The notes: generated by a model from the sequence alone, not told the origin. A stretch of DNA of 64,000 nt from Trissonchulus latispiculum (GCA_030248195.1 JASAND010006797.1:1-64000); one strand, 5' to 3'; positions 11,776-24,446 are shown, counted from the stretch's first letter. Made by a program: numbers and translations.

Positions 11776-14152
11776 TCATTTATGCCGTCTACACAAAAGT
11801 ATGCTGACAATTCCAGCGACTAAAACAACGGTTGCAAGTGCTGCAATCAAAAGTCCCAAACTGTTGGCGGAAAGACAGAAATCATTGGAATGGGAAGATT
11901 GAGTATAGAATGGAACATGATGAGTTAATTGTTGAGGTAGAGATTTGGCATCATCTTCGATTTCCAAAGCATCAATACTGGCCAAAACATCCAGGGTACT
12001 TGCAGCCTCATAGGCTGTCAGGGCGCGTCGCTTTCCTCGAGTTGGCTCGGCACAAGTGGGCAGTGGGCAGGCTTCGTTAGGTTCCTGAAACAATACATTT
12101 AAACTAATCTTGCATGCACGAAATTGGCAAAGGCTTCACTGTGACTTAATTCCGTGTATACGAAGTATTGTTATGATACATTCTCACAGGTGCGAATAGT
12201 TTATACACAAACGACTACTGCGAAAGAGTGTGATACGGTGACATAATTTAGCAGAGCGTGCAAACAATTTATATCTACCTTAATAGTTATCGATATTTGA
12301 CACTGGAAGAACAATTGTGGTCGATCTGCGTATTTGAAAACGTGAGTCTCCTGACCAGCCATCAAGTCAGTTAGATATTCCAAGTTCCTCAACAAGTACT
12401 GATCTATTGCGCATCCGTTGACATCCAGTAAGTCAACTCGGTCACCCTGAAACATAAACGTGGTCATTTTGATTGAAAAATTGAATATTGTTTCTCAATT
12501 TTTTCTACCATATATGCTTCAGAAGAAATGATAAAATATTTTGTTAAGCAGAACTTATAAGGATGTTGTGTACGTGCTCCAAAATCATCCTCTGTGTTGG
12601 TATGGTACTTGTATAGAGCTATTACTCTCGTCCTTTCTTGCATACACCCAAGCGGTGGTGCTTATTTCTGAACTCGTAACTGTAAGTTTTGGAACGAATT
12701 CATTATGCCTTGGTTCTATTATGCCTAGACAGCCGTAGAGCGTTGGATCGATAGAGCGTTTGTCTAAATCGCTAAATTGGTGGTTCAATCCCCATCTCAG
12801 GCCCGAATTTGCTGCAGTGGCAACTATTTCTTTCAGTTCTACCATCCTTGAATTTTCAGTCCTTAAGACAATTGAACCCCATGCGAACTTACAGCTCCAT
12901 CATCCACATAGCAGGAATGAACAACCATACAAAATGTGTCCACAGTTTCCGTGTCACACGTCCATTTGTGATATACTGCCTGACCAACGATAGCGTACCT
13001 AAAACAAATTACGGACGTTGGTACACTAGGGGTTTACTGTCACACAACTGTCAACAGTATTTTACATATGTACAATGGTCTCAAAATATGGAGCTAAACT
13101 GAAAATAGAAATCCAGAGCATGAACACAGCAAACCATACTAGAGTATTTCCTTTTCTTAACAGTACTCAGTACTTACTGTATTGGTTGACCGTCAGGGCC
13201 ACCGTCCAGAATCTCGTAACGACAAATGGGCATGGGAACCACTTGCGTCTGGAATCCTGTAGTCAGCATGGATACTTCCAATTCAGTGCTTACGGTCTTA
13301 TCGGCTTCCATGTAGAAGCACTGAACTGTATAAGCTCGATCTACCTGAAGCAACAGGTTGTTTAAATATACAAATGGCAGAATACAGAATTATGACTGAA
13401 GCTGTGCAGGTAATATATGTATTACAGGTGCCGTTTTAGTCCAAGATTTCACCTTGCAGTTAAGAAATAGATGTAGGATATTTTCAGGAAACTGAAGACA
13501 CAAACCTTAACAGATGAGCTAACATACGGTATGGTATGCTTTCGACTAACTTTGAATTATAATTAAATAAAGGTATCGATCCCCAAACTTTGATTTTAGT
13601 AGATTGAAAAGTCGAAACAGAGAATCATTTGCTGAAAAGTTGCCTCAAATATTTCTTGTTTCAAATTTTTTTATTTCAGTTCCAGGATATTATACGTGGT
13701 ACCTACTCTCTGACAGAAATTTCAAGCTTAGCTGTAATTTTGCGTAATGGTATTGCTCTGTTGGTATGAAGCATCATCAAGTTATGGACTACTATTAAGA
13801 ATTTCAATGAAAGCATTACCTTCGTAATAAACTGAGGATGAAAAGTGATAATGACCGTGGCAGTCACAAAGACGCCACGCGGCTCCAGGGATCGGATCCT
13901 GCGAACGTTGCAGGTCTCAAAGGGGAGACTGATCCCGGCCACCTGTCCGCCGGCCTCGTCATTCCGGCAACCCGGCTCATCGTAAAGTCCCTTCACATAG
14001 ACGTGGCCTTCAAAAGGGTTTCGAGTATTAAAATTAATTGTAATGGAGGTGGGTCCGCATTCTATCTCTGGTTCACCTTCAACTCCGTTATCAATTGGAA
14101 TGGCGGCTGCGTAGCCAATTAGTGCAAAAACTGCAATTAATTTAAGGGTCAT
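11776..14152 (-). CDS. Cuticlin-like ZP-domain transmembrane protein, 5 exons
   Basis: Exons in order are 14152-13820, 13344-13178, 12998-12893, 12446-12279 and 12084-11776. All have GT-AG borders and kept phase, and encode 360 residues. Residues 1-17 are a signal peptide. A zona pellucida domain begins near residue 30 ([13 protein letters not shown]) and runs through exon 4 with the expected spaced cysteines. A basic RGKRR at about 274-278 fits the consensus furin-type cleavage site that releases ZP proteins. A transmembrane helix lies at about 334-355, followed by a short CRRHK tail. In nematodes such proteins polymerise in the extracellular matrix and cuticle (cuticlins), and the family organisation matches fully. 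The exact paralogue cannot be named from sequence alone. Confidence 0.9.
12738..12822 (+). repeat. tRNA-like repeat (SINE candidate) in a ZP-gene intron
   Basis: Within intron 3 of the ZP gene, TAGAGCGTTGG resembles a polymerase III A box. About 35 bases further on, GGTGGTTCAATCCCC matches a B box and T-arm. The ends GCCT and AGGC can pair like an acceptor stem. It looks like a degenerate tRNA or the tRNA-derived head of a SINE. The anticodon arm is not clean, so I do not call a functional tRNA. Confidence 0.5.
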
Positions 14153-16126
14153 AATTCAAACAGTATTCAAACGGTAAACTTGCTATATACCGAAAATCCA
14201 AACAATTTCTTCCACCTACTAAATTAACCCTTTATATAGCAAAATTAAGGTGTCCCAATTTTTTCACCTTTAGCAACTTTTTCGCCACCCTAGTGCGCCC
14301 ATTTTAGTACCCTGTTTGAAACATTTTGAACACTGTTTAAAATTACACCATTGTTTTAACCTTGACTTTTTCAGCATAGCACTAAATATGAGCTCAAATT
14401 TTGGCAGGGTCAGCCCTGGGTTAGGCCAGGTTGAAACTAGGTTTAAAATCAGTTGACAAAGCAACTTGTTGGACTGGTTTTCACTTAAATTTATTCTGTT
14501 TAATGAACTAGAAAAACATAAATCTAACGCTTAATTTTCAACAAAACTGTTAAAAACAAAACTATGTGATCACTTCCGATTATGTCATATGCATAGCTGC
14601 AGACAAATTAACTGCTCGCATGTGTCATTTTGTAAAGTTAAACTTTCCGAATAAAAAAATTGAATTTTGAATTTCTGCTCCATCCAATCATTAGCTAAAG
14701 ATGTACTCTTGGCTAATGTAATACACACACGCGCACACACAAAGGGTAAGTAAATTGCAAGTTGCATAGAAATTTAGAATGTAATCAGCATAGCGACTAG
14801 CGAGGGAATGAATTATACACTGAATATTTTATAAAGTGACAACATTCATCAATTAGGTTAGGTAGCTAGCTACATCAAGAGTGGCGGACTTTACTACATT
14901 TGTGTTTTTCCAAAAATTCATTAGAAGCCTTGTTTTTTGTTTTCATTGTTTCAGGAAATCAAATATATTACTTGCACTGCACTGCAGGAGGATCAAGAGA
15001 GTGATGCAGAGTGTGAACAATTGAGTGAGGTTTGTTTTTGGAATCAAATTGTAACCAGACAGAACCAGATAATCCCTGTGAAAACGTAGTATCCTTGTCT
15101 TATATCACGTTTTTCAGATTTGGGCACTCTAAAACATAACTGGACTAGCTAGGTACGTATAGCTAATATAGCGGATCTTTTTTTGCCTGAGTTCCATTTC
15201 TTAGCAGTGGGAGTTCTTGGGACTTTCCTATTCCAAGGGCAAAAACCGATGATTAAACTTTGGAAAACCGTTGCGTGACAGAGCTGTTCTGAGGAAGCGG
15301 AAACCACAGTCTTGTTCTTTTTACTGCCAAAGTTTCTGTTCCTTCATAAAACCTGGAGACCTGAGGTGAACGGCCTCTGTGCCAATTTTCTGGTTGATTT
15401 TTCAGGTTTCCTTGGTGATGGCAAATAAACGAACCAAATAAATATTTAGGAGGGTCTCTAGTTACAGAAAAATGATAAGTTTATCTAAATCAATCCAATT
15501 AATGTTTGATGCTTTGGTGTCTGCATCAGGTACTCACTCCTGTAGCCTACAAAAACTAAGGATAACATATTATTTTGCTAAAAAACAATTATATATTGTT
15601 CGTGATAGGGTACACTTTTAAGAGTATGCAGTGGTACCCCTTTTAAGCTGTTAAGTGGTACTTAATGCGGTTTATATCACTTAAGTAGCCCAGGTTGCTA
15701 GGTAATATACTTTGGCGCATGATGTGTGACTCAAATTTTCTCAAGAATTGAACTGTCTTTGATATTGTTTTCAGTCAATAGATTTTCTTTCGGGAAGTCT
15801 GAGAGCCTAAATTTCATTTCAAGTTTGTTCTGCAATAGTTCTGGAAATTCTTACGTAAATCAAACTAATGGAGTTTTATCACTAGTTTTCTCCTTTTGGT
15901 AGGGTAGATGTTTAGTTTGTAGCAGTTCGGTACTGTAGAGGCTTTCAGAGCTAGTCTTTTTTAGTTTCTTTTGTATACTTAGCTTTAGACCATTCCTTGT
16001 CCTTGTCCAACACTGGACTTAAAATGTGGTTTGACGATTTTTTAAAGATTTTTATTGTAATCGTTGAAAACTTTACGAGTTCAATTATCCATTTAGAAAA
16101 TCTTGGCATTGACGTAGCCGTTAGCC
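14153..16126. other. Divergent promoter region between ZP and lustrin-like genes
   Basis: This 2-kb spacer must hold the promoters of both flanking genes, which point away from each other. Apart from the TATA-like site on the ZP side I see no domain frame, no tandem array and no TIR pair. Short frames here are unsupported. Confidence 0.5.
14230..14239 (-). promoter_or_regulatory. TATA-like box of the ZP gene
   Basis: On the minus strand the sequence reads CTATATAAAG about 80 bases upstream of the ZP start codon. That spacing would put the transcription start roughly 50 bases before the ATG. It is a consensus match only. Confidence 0.5.
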
Positions 16127-19100
16127 ATGACAACTAACAAATTATTGCTTTTATCCGTTTTTGTGGAGCTGACTTTGGCAGCAAATGATCCATTTTGCCT
16201 GCAGTATCCGTCTCACATCATATGCAAAATGAGCGATACCATGGACAAGACTTTAAGTAAGACTGGACTGTTACATAGAATCACAAAATACGGTTTAACA
16301 ATGTCTTTACATAGCCCTCTTTGATTGTTCATAATTTGCATTTGAGCAGCTATTTCGTTACTGGAACGTTTTTTATGGTTTCCTGTTTTTTGAGAAAACA
16401 AAAGTAGATAAAGGATGATGAAGGAAATACAACACAATATTCGGGCCAAAAAAGCCATAATATAAAAGTTCGGGCGTAATGTGGAGATTTAATCCACAAC
16501 CCTTGGTTTCAACCATCCAGGCAATATCGAGTTTGAAACAGTCCAGGCAACCAGGAGCAATCAAACCAGGCTGCGTTCGTTGAACCCAAACCGTAGTGAC
16601 ACGTTTTTTGAATGATTATATTGCTGTAAAAATTAAATTTATTTCAAAATCAGGACAATTTTGTGCTTCCACATCAAAACTTTTAGTCAGATCAACGGTA
16701 CTTCTTATTTATCGCCAGCTTAATGGTATATTAATCATATCCTAATCCGGATGAAGTTATTGTGTTTGTTTTAGAACAAATGGGAGCATTCGACTCTGAC
16801 GAAATGACCATGAAGGATACTGTTGAACAAATGGGCAATAAAACAATAGAAGGTTGTTTTCCATTTAATCGATGTCATTTTCTTGAATTTATTTTACACT
16901 TTTTCCTGTCTGCTTTACCTAACAAAAAGCAAATCTAGCTCGCCTAATTTTTCAATTGATTGCAATTTTCCTTGACATAAAGCTGTTGTTATTAGATTTA
17001 ATAGACTTTACATATTGGCTTGATTTCAGACATCATGAGCCGCTTGGATACTCATACCAATAAACTCATGGGCCACGTGAAAGATAATGGATTCTCAGGT
17101 ATCCATTGCGTCCGGTCGCTTCGAATTCCAAAATAAATGTATTGTGTGATTTATATATTAGTTCTTGCTGTTAATGCCGCCGTCAGCGTTAAGCACACGT
17201 GGGGTGGTCTGTTACGTTTCATCACCAATGAAAGCATATCTCTTAGTCCACAAGAGCTTCTAAAAACTATTTCAATGTGATGTCTTGCTTTCCACCCAGA
17301 TAGTATTTTAAGAGTGATCAAATGAAGGTCTTATAGAGCTTTAGTTATTTCCAGCATCCAAAATCTATCCATTATGCATTGGTATGCAATTTATGTAACC
17401 ACACAGCACGACAGCAGACGCAATGAGTTTTGTACTTGAAGTAATCCACATTAATTCGGCTTCATTTCTTAAATTCTTCCCTGCACACTCTTAGGAGCTA
17501 GGGCCTTTTCGTGCAGCGAGTTAAAATTGACTCCATCCTTTTCGCGCACGGGGTTAAAAAATTATACAAAACATTTGTTGTTATTGTTGTTGTTTGCCAC
17601 ATTAGATATCACAATGTAATGTTCATTGCCGGAAGGTGCAAAGTGTTTAGCCAGGGAACTGGCCCCGTAGGGTTGGTAAAAAACAGCTCAACTAAGTTGC
17701 CAGAAGGAGACAGGAGTCCCAAAGCTTGGTCGACATCACGACGGTTGATGTTTCCTCCTGTTTAGAAAATATGCTCCGTCGGCCTCAGTGTTGCAACATT
17801 TGGCGGCTAGCCCGAGAAGCAGCACATAGCACACGTCTTCATTGCAAAACAGCGGCAATCATAGCCTTTGCTTTAAATCGCTGTGCTTCCACCCGTATTA
17901 GGCTATATCATTGAACAGCACACTTGGAGGTCGTCTCACTTTGGTGCAAAGGCTGTCATGCCGTTGTTTTTGCATTGAAGACTCGTTGCTGTGTGCTGCT
18001 CCTCGGGCTAGCCGCCAGATATGGCAACGCCGAGGCCGACGGAGTATGTTCTTTTAAAAAGGAGGAGACGTCATCCGTCGTGACGTCGACCAGGCTTTGA
18101 GACTCCTTCTGGCAACTTGGTTGAGTTGTTTTTGACCAGCCTTATGGGGCCAGTTTCCTGGCTAACACTTTGCACCTTCGGGTGATGATCATCACTTTGT
18201 GATGTCTAATGCAGCCAACAACAACAAAACAGCGGCAATCATAGCCTTTGCACTAATGTGAGACGCCTCCAAGTGTGCTGTTCAATGATATAGCCTAATA
18301 CGGGTGAAAGCCACAGGTGAACAAGGGGGGGAAAGGGGGGGAAATTTCCCCCCCTCGGCGAAGTCGTCCACAAGGGGTCGCAAAATTGCTCCCACAAGGG
18401 GTAAGAAAATTGGCCACAAGGGGTAAGAAAATTGCCCAAAAAATAGGTTTTACGACTAAAATTTCCAAAAATTTTCCGGCTTCGCCGGAATTTTTCGCTT
18501 AAAATCACTATTTTTGCCAAAAAACGTCCGAAAATCGCGTTTTTGCTAAAAAATAGCTGTTTTTGTTGAAAAAAATGGCAAAAATCGCTTAAAAATTGCC
18601 TTCAAAAGTACCCTTAAGAAAAATCGCTCTCACAAGGGGTACGAAAATATGCTTCCACAAGGGTCAGTGAAATTTGGCCTCCCGTTCAGGTATGGTGAAA
18701 GCACAACACACAAGAAGGCAGAACTTTAAATTTAAAAAATTTAACTCAACTGGAGGGTTAAACGAGTCAAAAAGTTTTAACTCTACTCTTTTAATTTGCC
18801 CGCAAAAAGGTCCTTAGGGATTGAATCCGGAGGAGTGGTCGAAAGTAGTTTTCCTTTCTCTACTAAAGTTGTCTTTCCATGTTTTCTTCAGATGACAGTC
18901 CAATGTCAGATGCCATATCCGAAATCAGAAGAGCTGTCACTGAATTAAATGATCACGGTAACAAGCTTGTTTGTGTTTCTTTGGAATTTTTTATGTTCTC
19001 TGAATTTCTGATAAACATTATGAATGTTTCATTAAAGAGCCAGCCTTTGATTTCATCATTAATAAATAGGCTTTAAATTTTTATTTTTTCAATCTTTTAC

Positions 19101-22100
19101 TTTCCTTTCAATTTCAAACTGTCCTTAAGCGGTATAAGTCGGAATTTTTATGAAATTTCAGGGAAATCAATAAATGACCTGAATTAGTTTTACAGGGATG
19201 TGTCCTCCGGGTTGTTTGTGTCAGGGAAAATGTGTGACTTGTGACAACTACAGCAAATGTTGGGACTCGGATATGTCAATGCGTAAGTATGACAGTGTGA
19301 AGAAGTAAGAAAGACCGTCTTTAGGCGAAGTACCAGCTAAGAACAATTTGATATTGCTTACTACGTAACCTACGTTAAGCTGAGAATTTATGTGGAGGAA
19401 AAAGGAATAAATTGATAGCAAATGACAATAAACCCACACATGCGCAATGCCTATACTGGGCCTATACATGTATAGGCCAGAATCCGAAACCCCCGCGCAG
19501 TGCGCAGCAAAATTTTTGACCCCCGCGCAGCGCGAAGCGCTGCGCAGAAGATCTTCAACATTTTTGGAGTCCTCGCGCAGAGCAACGCGTCCCTGCGCGG
19601 GGGTCGGCACTGTTGGAACCCTCGCGCAGAGCAACGCGTCCCTGCGCGGGGGTCGGCACTGTTGGCACCCTCGCGCAGAGCAACGCGTCCCTGCGCGGGG
19701 GTCGGCACTGTTGGAACCCTCGCGCACAGCAACAAGTCCCTGCGCGGGGGTCGGCACTGTTGGCACCCTCGCGCAGAGCAACTCGTCTCTGCGCGGGGGT
19801 CGGCACTGTTGGAACCCTCGCGCAGAGCAACGCGTCCCTGCGCGGGGGTCGGCACTGTTGGAACCCTCGCGCAGAGCAACGCGTCCCTGCGCGGGGGTCG
19901 GCACTGTTGGAACCCTCGCGCAGAGCAACGCGTCCCTGCGCGGGCGTCGGCACTGTTGGAACCCTCGCGCAGAGCAACGCGTCCCTGCGCGGGGGTCTTC
20001 ACTGTTGGAACCCTCGCGCAGAGCAACGCGTCCCTGCGCGGGGGGTCAGCACTGTTGGAACCCTAGCTCAGAGCAACAAGTCCCTGCGCGGGGGTCGGCA
20101 CTGTTGGAACCCTCGCGCAGAGCAACAAGTCCCTGCGCGGGGGTCGCACTGTTGGAACCCTCGCGCAGAGCAACTCGTCTCTGCGCGGGGGTCGGCACTG
20201 TTGGAACCCTCGCGCAGAGCAACGCGTCCCTGCGCGGGGGTCGGCACTGTTGGAACCCTCGCGCAGAGCAACTCGTCTCTGCGCGGGGGGTCAGCAATGT
20301 TGGAATCCTAGCTCAGAGCAACAAGTCCCTGCGCGGGGGTCAACACTATCGGAACCCTCGCGCGGAGTAACGCGTTCATTCAATGCTAGGAGTTTGTGGT
20401 TGGCTTTTATGCACTATTAAATATTTTTTCCAATTCTTTGAACAAAATTTCTAAACTCGCTCAAAAACCAAAAAAGTTCTGTTTCTGATACTCAGAAGCC
20501 AACGTTAATAGATTGCTTTATATAAGTGTTGAGCTACAACACTTTCGAGAAAAATTTTGCGTCTTTGGCGCACCGACTTTTGCTTCGATCTGTCACAAAT
20601 CAACGGCCCATGTCCAGATAAAAGTCACTTTATGCTCGTTCTGATCCTCTAATAGTTTTTCTGAATCTTTTAGTTTCATGGGGGTTATAGGGGCTCTGGG
20701 ATTCGTAATTTTACTAAGAGATTTGACCCAGAACTTTTTATGGGGCTTCTTGGGATTCTCAATATTTCGATGAGAGTTGACCCGTTACTACATTAAAATG
20801 TCTAGTTTTAAGATTTTGTTGGGGGTTATTGGCCCAAGAACCCACAACAAAAATCGCCCACAAGCCGAGACTTGGCCATTCTCGGTCTCGGTCTCGGCAC
20901 CCTGGTTTTGGCATTGTTCTCGGTCTCGATCTCGGTGTCGGGGAAGTTTTGGTCTTGCCCAACCCTGTTCTTGGGGGGCTCTTAAGTTTTTGGAAGCGAT
21001 TTAATTCGCAACTACCTAATTATAAGTTTTTCCTGGGAGTGTATGGGTTCCGGAATCTCTGGGTTCCGAAGGTTCTGGGGTTTCTAATGTCTCTATAAAC
21101 TTACACATACTACTTACGGTGGTCTTTTGCACAAAAATACCCCGACAGCGTTTCTACATAGTTGTCCTGATTTCTGCTTTCTAGATAAAGTAATCTCTTG
21201 ACAAAGCCGAGAAAAGCAGGCAAAATCCAGGTATGCAAAATTATAATAAACAAGTTTAAGGGGGGTCCATTTTTGGCCGATTTTTCGACCATCTCCTATT
21301 TTGCTCATTCTCACAGATTTTGTTGTCCGATTGGTATATTTTAGCGAGTTTTGAAATTAAAGTAGGGTCAAGACATTTCGAACGGTACCAATTGATCTTG
21401 GTTAGCTCTGCCCGATTTCGAGATTTCTCTGGCGCAGAAATCTGAATTTTTAGCAAAATTTTGGAAATTCCCGTTTTTTGGCAAACAACATAGAGCTATG
21501 GCAACACAGACCAACAAAATGTTAGTCTATCTATTTGCGCACCATTATTGATGACTTTAGGTCAAGTTTGGGTACAGGGTAATGGTGTAGGTTAGTACAC
21601 CCAATTGGTCGCTGGGGTAAAATATGAGGGTCTGACAACCATAATCTCAAAAATAGCGATTTTTCAAATTTTTCGGGATATGTTAAATTTTATATCAATC
21701 GAAAGCTCTCAAACATGTTTTCTTCTTGCCCGAAAATGCGCCAAATTCAGGTTAAATGATTTTTGAGGTCACGGCTTTCCAGCGTCGGTGCTACTCCCTA
21801 AAATCACTAAATAAAGCCATACAGTAAACTTTCCCCATTAAAAGCCACCCTAAATTTTTTGTTTAAATCAGTTATCAAATATACAACCCAACGAAGCCCC
21901 ATTCTCAAAGACGTTCAAGTGGAAAGTGCCTTTATTTACTGCGGCACCTCGTTTTCACCCATTTTCAAATTGCATGCAATTAATAGACGGTTACTCGTTA
22001 CGTCCAGAACAAAACTACTCAAAATTTAAACTCGATGTGCAGGACATATGTAACAAAATTTTGTGTGAAAATGAGCAGAATCCCTGACCATAAAATTTGT

Positions 22101-24446
22101 CATGGTGGACCCCCCTTAATTAAAAATATTTTGACCCCCGCGCAAAATTTTCGTTGGCTGTATAGGCCACGCTCGCATCCATTGCCCATGTATGAATAAA
22201 CCTATGACTTCAGATCTTCTTTAGGTGCCAAGAAATTGAAATTAACTGCCACCATCAATACCAACTGTAAACAGTTACTTTTCAGCTTATATGGACACAT
22301 GCCCGGACGGTGCTTATCCTCTAATGCGAATGGGGATGGTGCTAAATTGCACCAGTGAAAATGTGGACTGTCCTACTGGCTTCAAATGCCAGGATGTAAA
22401 CTCTACATACTATCTCCAGGGATGTTGCCCAACCCCGGCCAGAACCAGCGTCGTTGATGTCGCGGACAGTATGAACTGTTTATTTTTTATTAACGATTTG
22501 CTGACTTGCTAAAATCAGTGCGCTACAAACTGTACTGTAAGACAACCATAATGAACATCATATCGAAGTTGATATTTCTTCCCACTAAACATTTGCATAA
22601 CATTAATGTTTAGAAACTAAATGCCCATTGGGAAAGGAAGCTCCATATAAAAAGTCAAATGTGATAACAAATGATTGTGGAGACACAACTGTGTGTCCGA
22701 CCAACTTCATGTGCACCATCTTAAATGAGACGACTCATTATTGCTGTGAAAATGGTAGGAAAAGGATATATGATATTTGATTCAGTTTTGTTTTGTGTGT
22801 AGATTATTGGATAATTCGGTCAACAAACAAGCTGAGGATTGGAAACCATCTGTCATTTATTCCTCGACGCTTATTTATTTACTCATATTGGATTGATATT
22901 TAGTTGTCTTTAATCTTATTTTTATTCTTTGATCACCAACTTGTTTATGAATATCCAAAGAAAGTGTCAGCATTAATGTTTATCTAAACAATTGTACATT
23001 AATATTTACTAAACCGTTTGCAGCTGAAGACAAGGCGGTTTCGGTGAAAACTATTATCAAAGGAACCAGACCCACAAGCAGAGGTCAAGGTGTTACTCAA
23101 GCCAAGTGCGCCATTTACTCAATTCAGACACAATGGAATACAATGCTGGTGAACTTCGGCACCTCCTGTGACATGGTTTATGTGCTTAAAAGTAAATAAG
23201 ACTTGCTTGGGGATATAGATTTTCCAGGATTTGCTTCATAGATTTACATCATTTACTTAAGCAAATTGCCTTATTTTGAAGAAAGCAAGCTGTGACAATC
23301 TGTTTAATTAAATGATTGAATTTCTCAACTTCTTATAATTTAGAAATGAATCAAATGAACATCAAGCCCTATGATGTCTCTTACAAAATCATAACCAGAA
23401 ATAAGATAGACCTTATTGGTGCCATGGGAGCCTTCAAGGATGGGATCACTCTAACGCCGGACGGTGTCATGACCATGTACGATAACCTCTGGAACGGTCC
23501 ACTGGCCTTCAATGCTGTAAGAAAATTTCATTCGTTCTTTTATTGCAATTACTATCTATTAGACCGTCTTGTTTTCTAAGATTTGTAAAAAAATATCTAA
23601 ACTAAAGCAATTGTAGCTGCATAGTAGACTTTATGTTTTAGAACAGCGGAACACCTTTTCCGGTTGATAGAAACGTTGAGCTTGTCTACACACCTCTAGG
23701 AACTAATATTCAGGCACAGAGCGCCATTGTTTACAACGTACCTAAGCAAGGAACTGTGGCTATCACTGGTAATTACTTGTTTGAATACGTAAATATGCCA
23801 TGTTGAAATGTATCACATAAGTTTTGCCGAGACTAAATATAATTTTAGAATTTTAGGCAAGTTTTAGGCTTCAGGCTTAAAAATAAGTTTTAGGCATAAA
23901 GGCGAGTTGCTAATTTTGTTAGCGCAGTTTTTCAGATTAATCGTTAGGTGCAGATAAGATAATAATGCTGGAATAGGATCAGCATAACATTTCACCATTG
24001 CAGCTGCAGCTTAGGTAATCCATAAAATCAAGGAAGGGTTCTAAAATTTTATCATCAATATAGCAATGAAAACTTTATTGCAACAGGTGATGTGGTTGGA
24101 GGAGAGTACGTGTTTACTGGAAAACAAATTCCTACAGATGCTGTCTGGAAGAAGAGTTTTAAACGGGTCGTCTGCGTTGCTAACTGGATCTATCCTTGCT
24201 ATGGTGATCCTTTTGAAGTAGGTTGTTTCCTTCACTGTTTCCTCCCCCCCCACTTCACAATAAGTAAAATTAATTGTAATATTGTAATGAAAACTTCTAT
24301 CTGAAAATTTGGTGAACCGAAAACTTCGGTCAAACATTTCTTATAAGGAGAAACGACGCTAACTAGGAAAATTTCAGTAAAACAAAAGTGGCTATTTTAT
24401 ATTCTTTTAGGTTACTGCTGCCTATCGGACTGCTGCGGGTTGTTAA
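16127..24446 (+). CDS. Secreted protein with lustrin-like cysteine modules, 12 exons
   Basis: Exons: 16127-16256, 16775-16852, 17030-17098, 18892-18957, 19196-19282, 22286-22468, 22614-22754, 23024-23191, 23344-23516, 23642-23768, 24087-24217, 24411-24446. They join in frame to 462 residues. Residues 1-18 are a signal peptide. Exons 2-4 (about 44-114) encode short amphipathic helical pieces. Exon 5 carries CPPGCLCQGKC. Exons 6 and 7 each carry a CP-x-G ... C ... CP-x-x-F-x-C ... CC module typical of the nematode lustrin/WR1 cysteine-rich repeat, with N-glycosylation sequons. Exons 8-12 encode a C-terminal region I do not recognise. The first eight introns are phase 1, typical of shuffled extracellular modules. 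The role is probably extracellular matrix, venom-like or secretory; the sequence does not decide. Confidence 0.82.
17577..18308. repeat. Large imperfect palindrome in intron 3 of the lustrin-like gene
   Basis: The arm 17577-17873 pairs with 17945-18237 in reverse complement over nearly 300 bases. It includes GGTGCAAAGTGT, GGCCCCGTAG/GGCCCCATAA, TTGCCAGAAGGAG and CTCCGTCGGCCTC words, and it ends in (GTT)n/(AAC)n tracts. A second nested pair, 17887-17968 against 18228-18308, extends the structure. The (AAC)n ends suggest two head-to-head copies of a retrotransposon tail. The longest plus frames in it are short and unsupported. Confidence 0.75.
18312..18693 (+). mobile_element. CCACAAGGGGTAAG-array element with 9-bp target duplication, copy 1
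   Basis: The 382-bp element starts CACAGGTGAACAAGGGG and ends CGTTCAGGTAT. It is flanked by GGTGAAAGC at 18303-18311 and 18694-18702. The left arm of the neighbouring palindrome (17882-17900) preserves an uninterrupted version of the same target, which supports these borders. Several CCACAAGGGGTAAGAAAATT units sit at one end. A 9-bp duplication is typical of Mutator-like elements, but long TIRs are missing. It has no protein frame of its own. A second copy lies inverted at 28578-28984. Confidence 0.75.
19569..20377 (+). repeat. 49-bp GC-rich minisatellite, about 16 copies
   Basis: A 49-base unit (CGCGCAGAGCAACGCGTCCC, then TGCGCGGGGGTCGGCACTGT, then TGGAACCCT) repeats about 16.5 times in intron 5 of the lustrin-like gene. 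Units differ mainly at one slot (ACGCGTCCC, ACAAGTCCC or ACTCGTCTC), and two late units read AGCTCAG for CGCGCAG. Because 49 is not a multiple of three, each frame cycles through all phases. That is why long stop-free frames appear on both strands; they are artefacts. It is strongly CpG-rich against an AT-rich background. Confidence 0.95.
20378..22285. other. Rest of intron 5 of the lustrin-like gene
   Basis: No exon or domain is visible here. A (CTCGGT)n-type array of about 70 bases lies at 20876-20945 and looks like the end array of another small transposon. The word TTTTGACCCCCGCGCA at about 22128-22144 repeats the sequence just before the minisatellite (near 19511), so the minisatellite may sit inside a larger repeat spanning roughly 19450-22180. 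Open frames in this stretch have no support. Confidence 0.55.

Noticed and set aside
19248..20370. Long open frames of 140-307 codons on both strands
   Set aside because: They lie in the 49-bp minisatellite, in several overlapping frames at once, and encode the same repeat read in shifted phases. They have no start context, splice context or domain.
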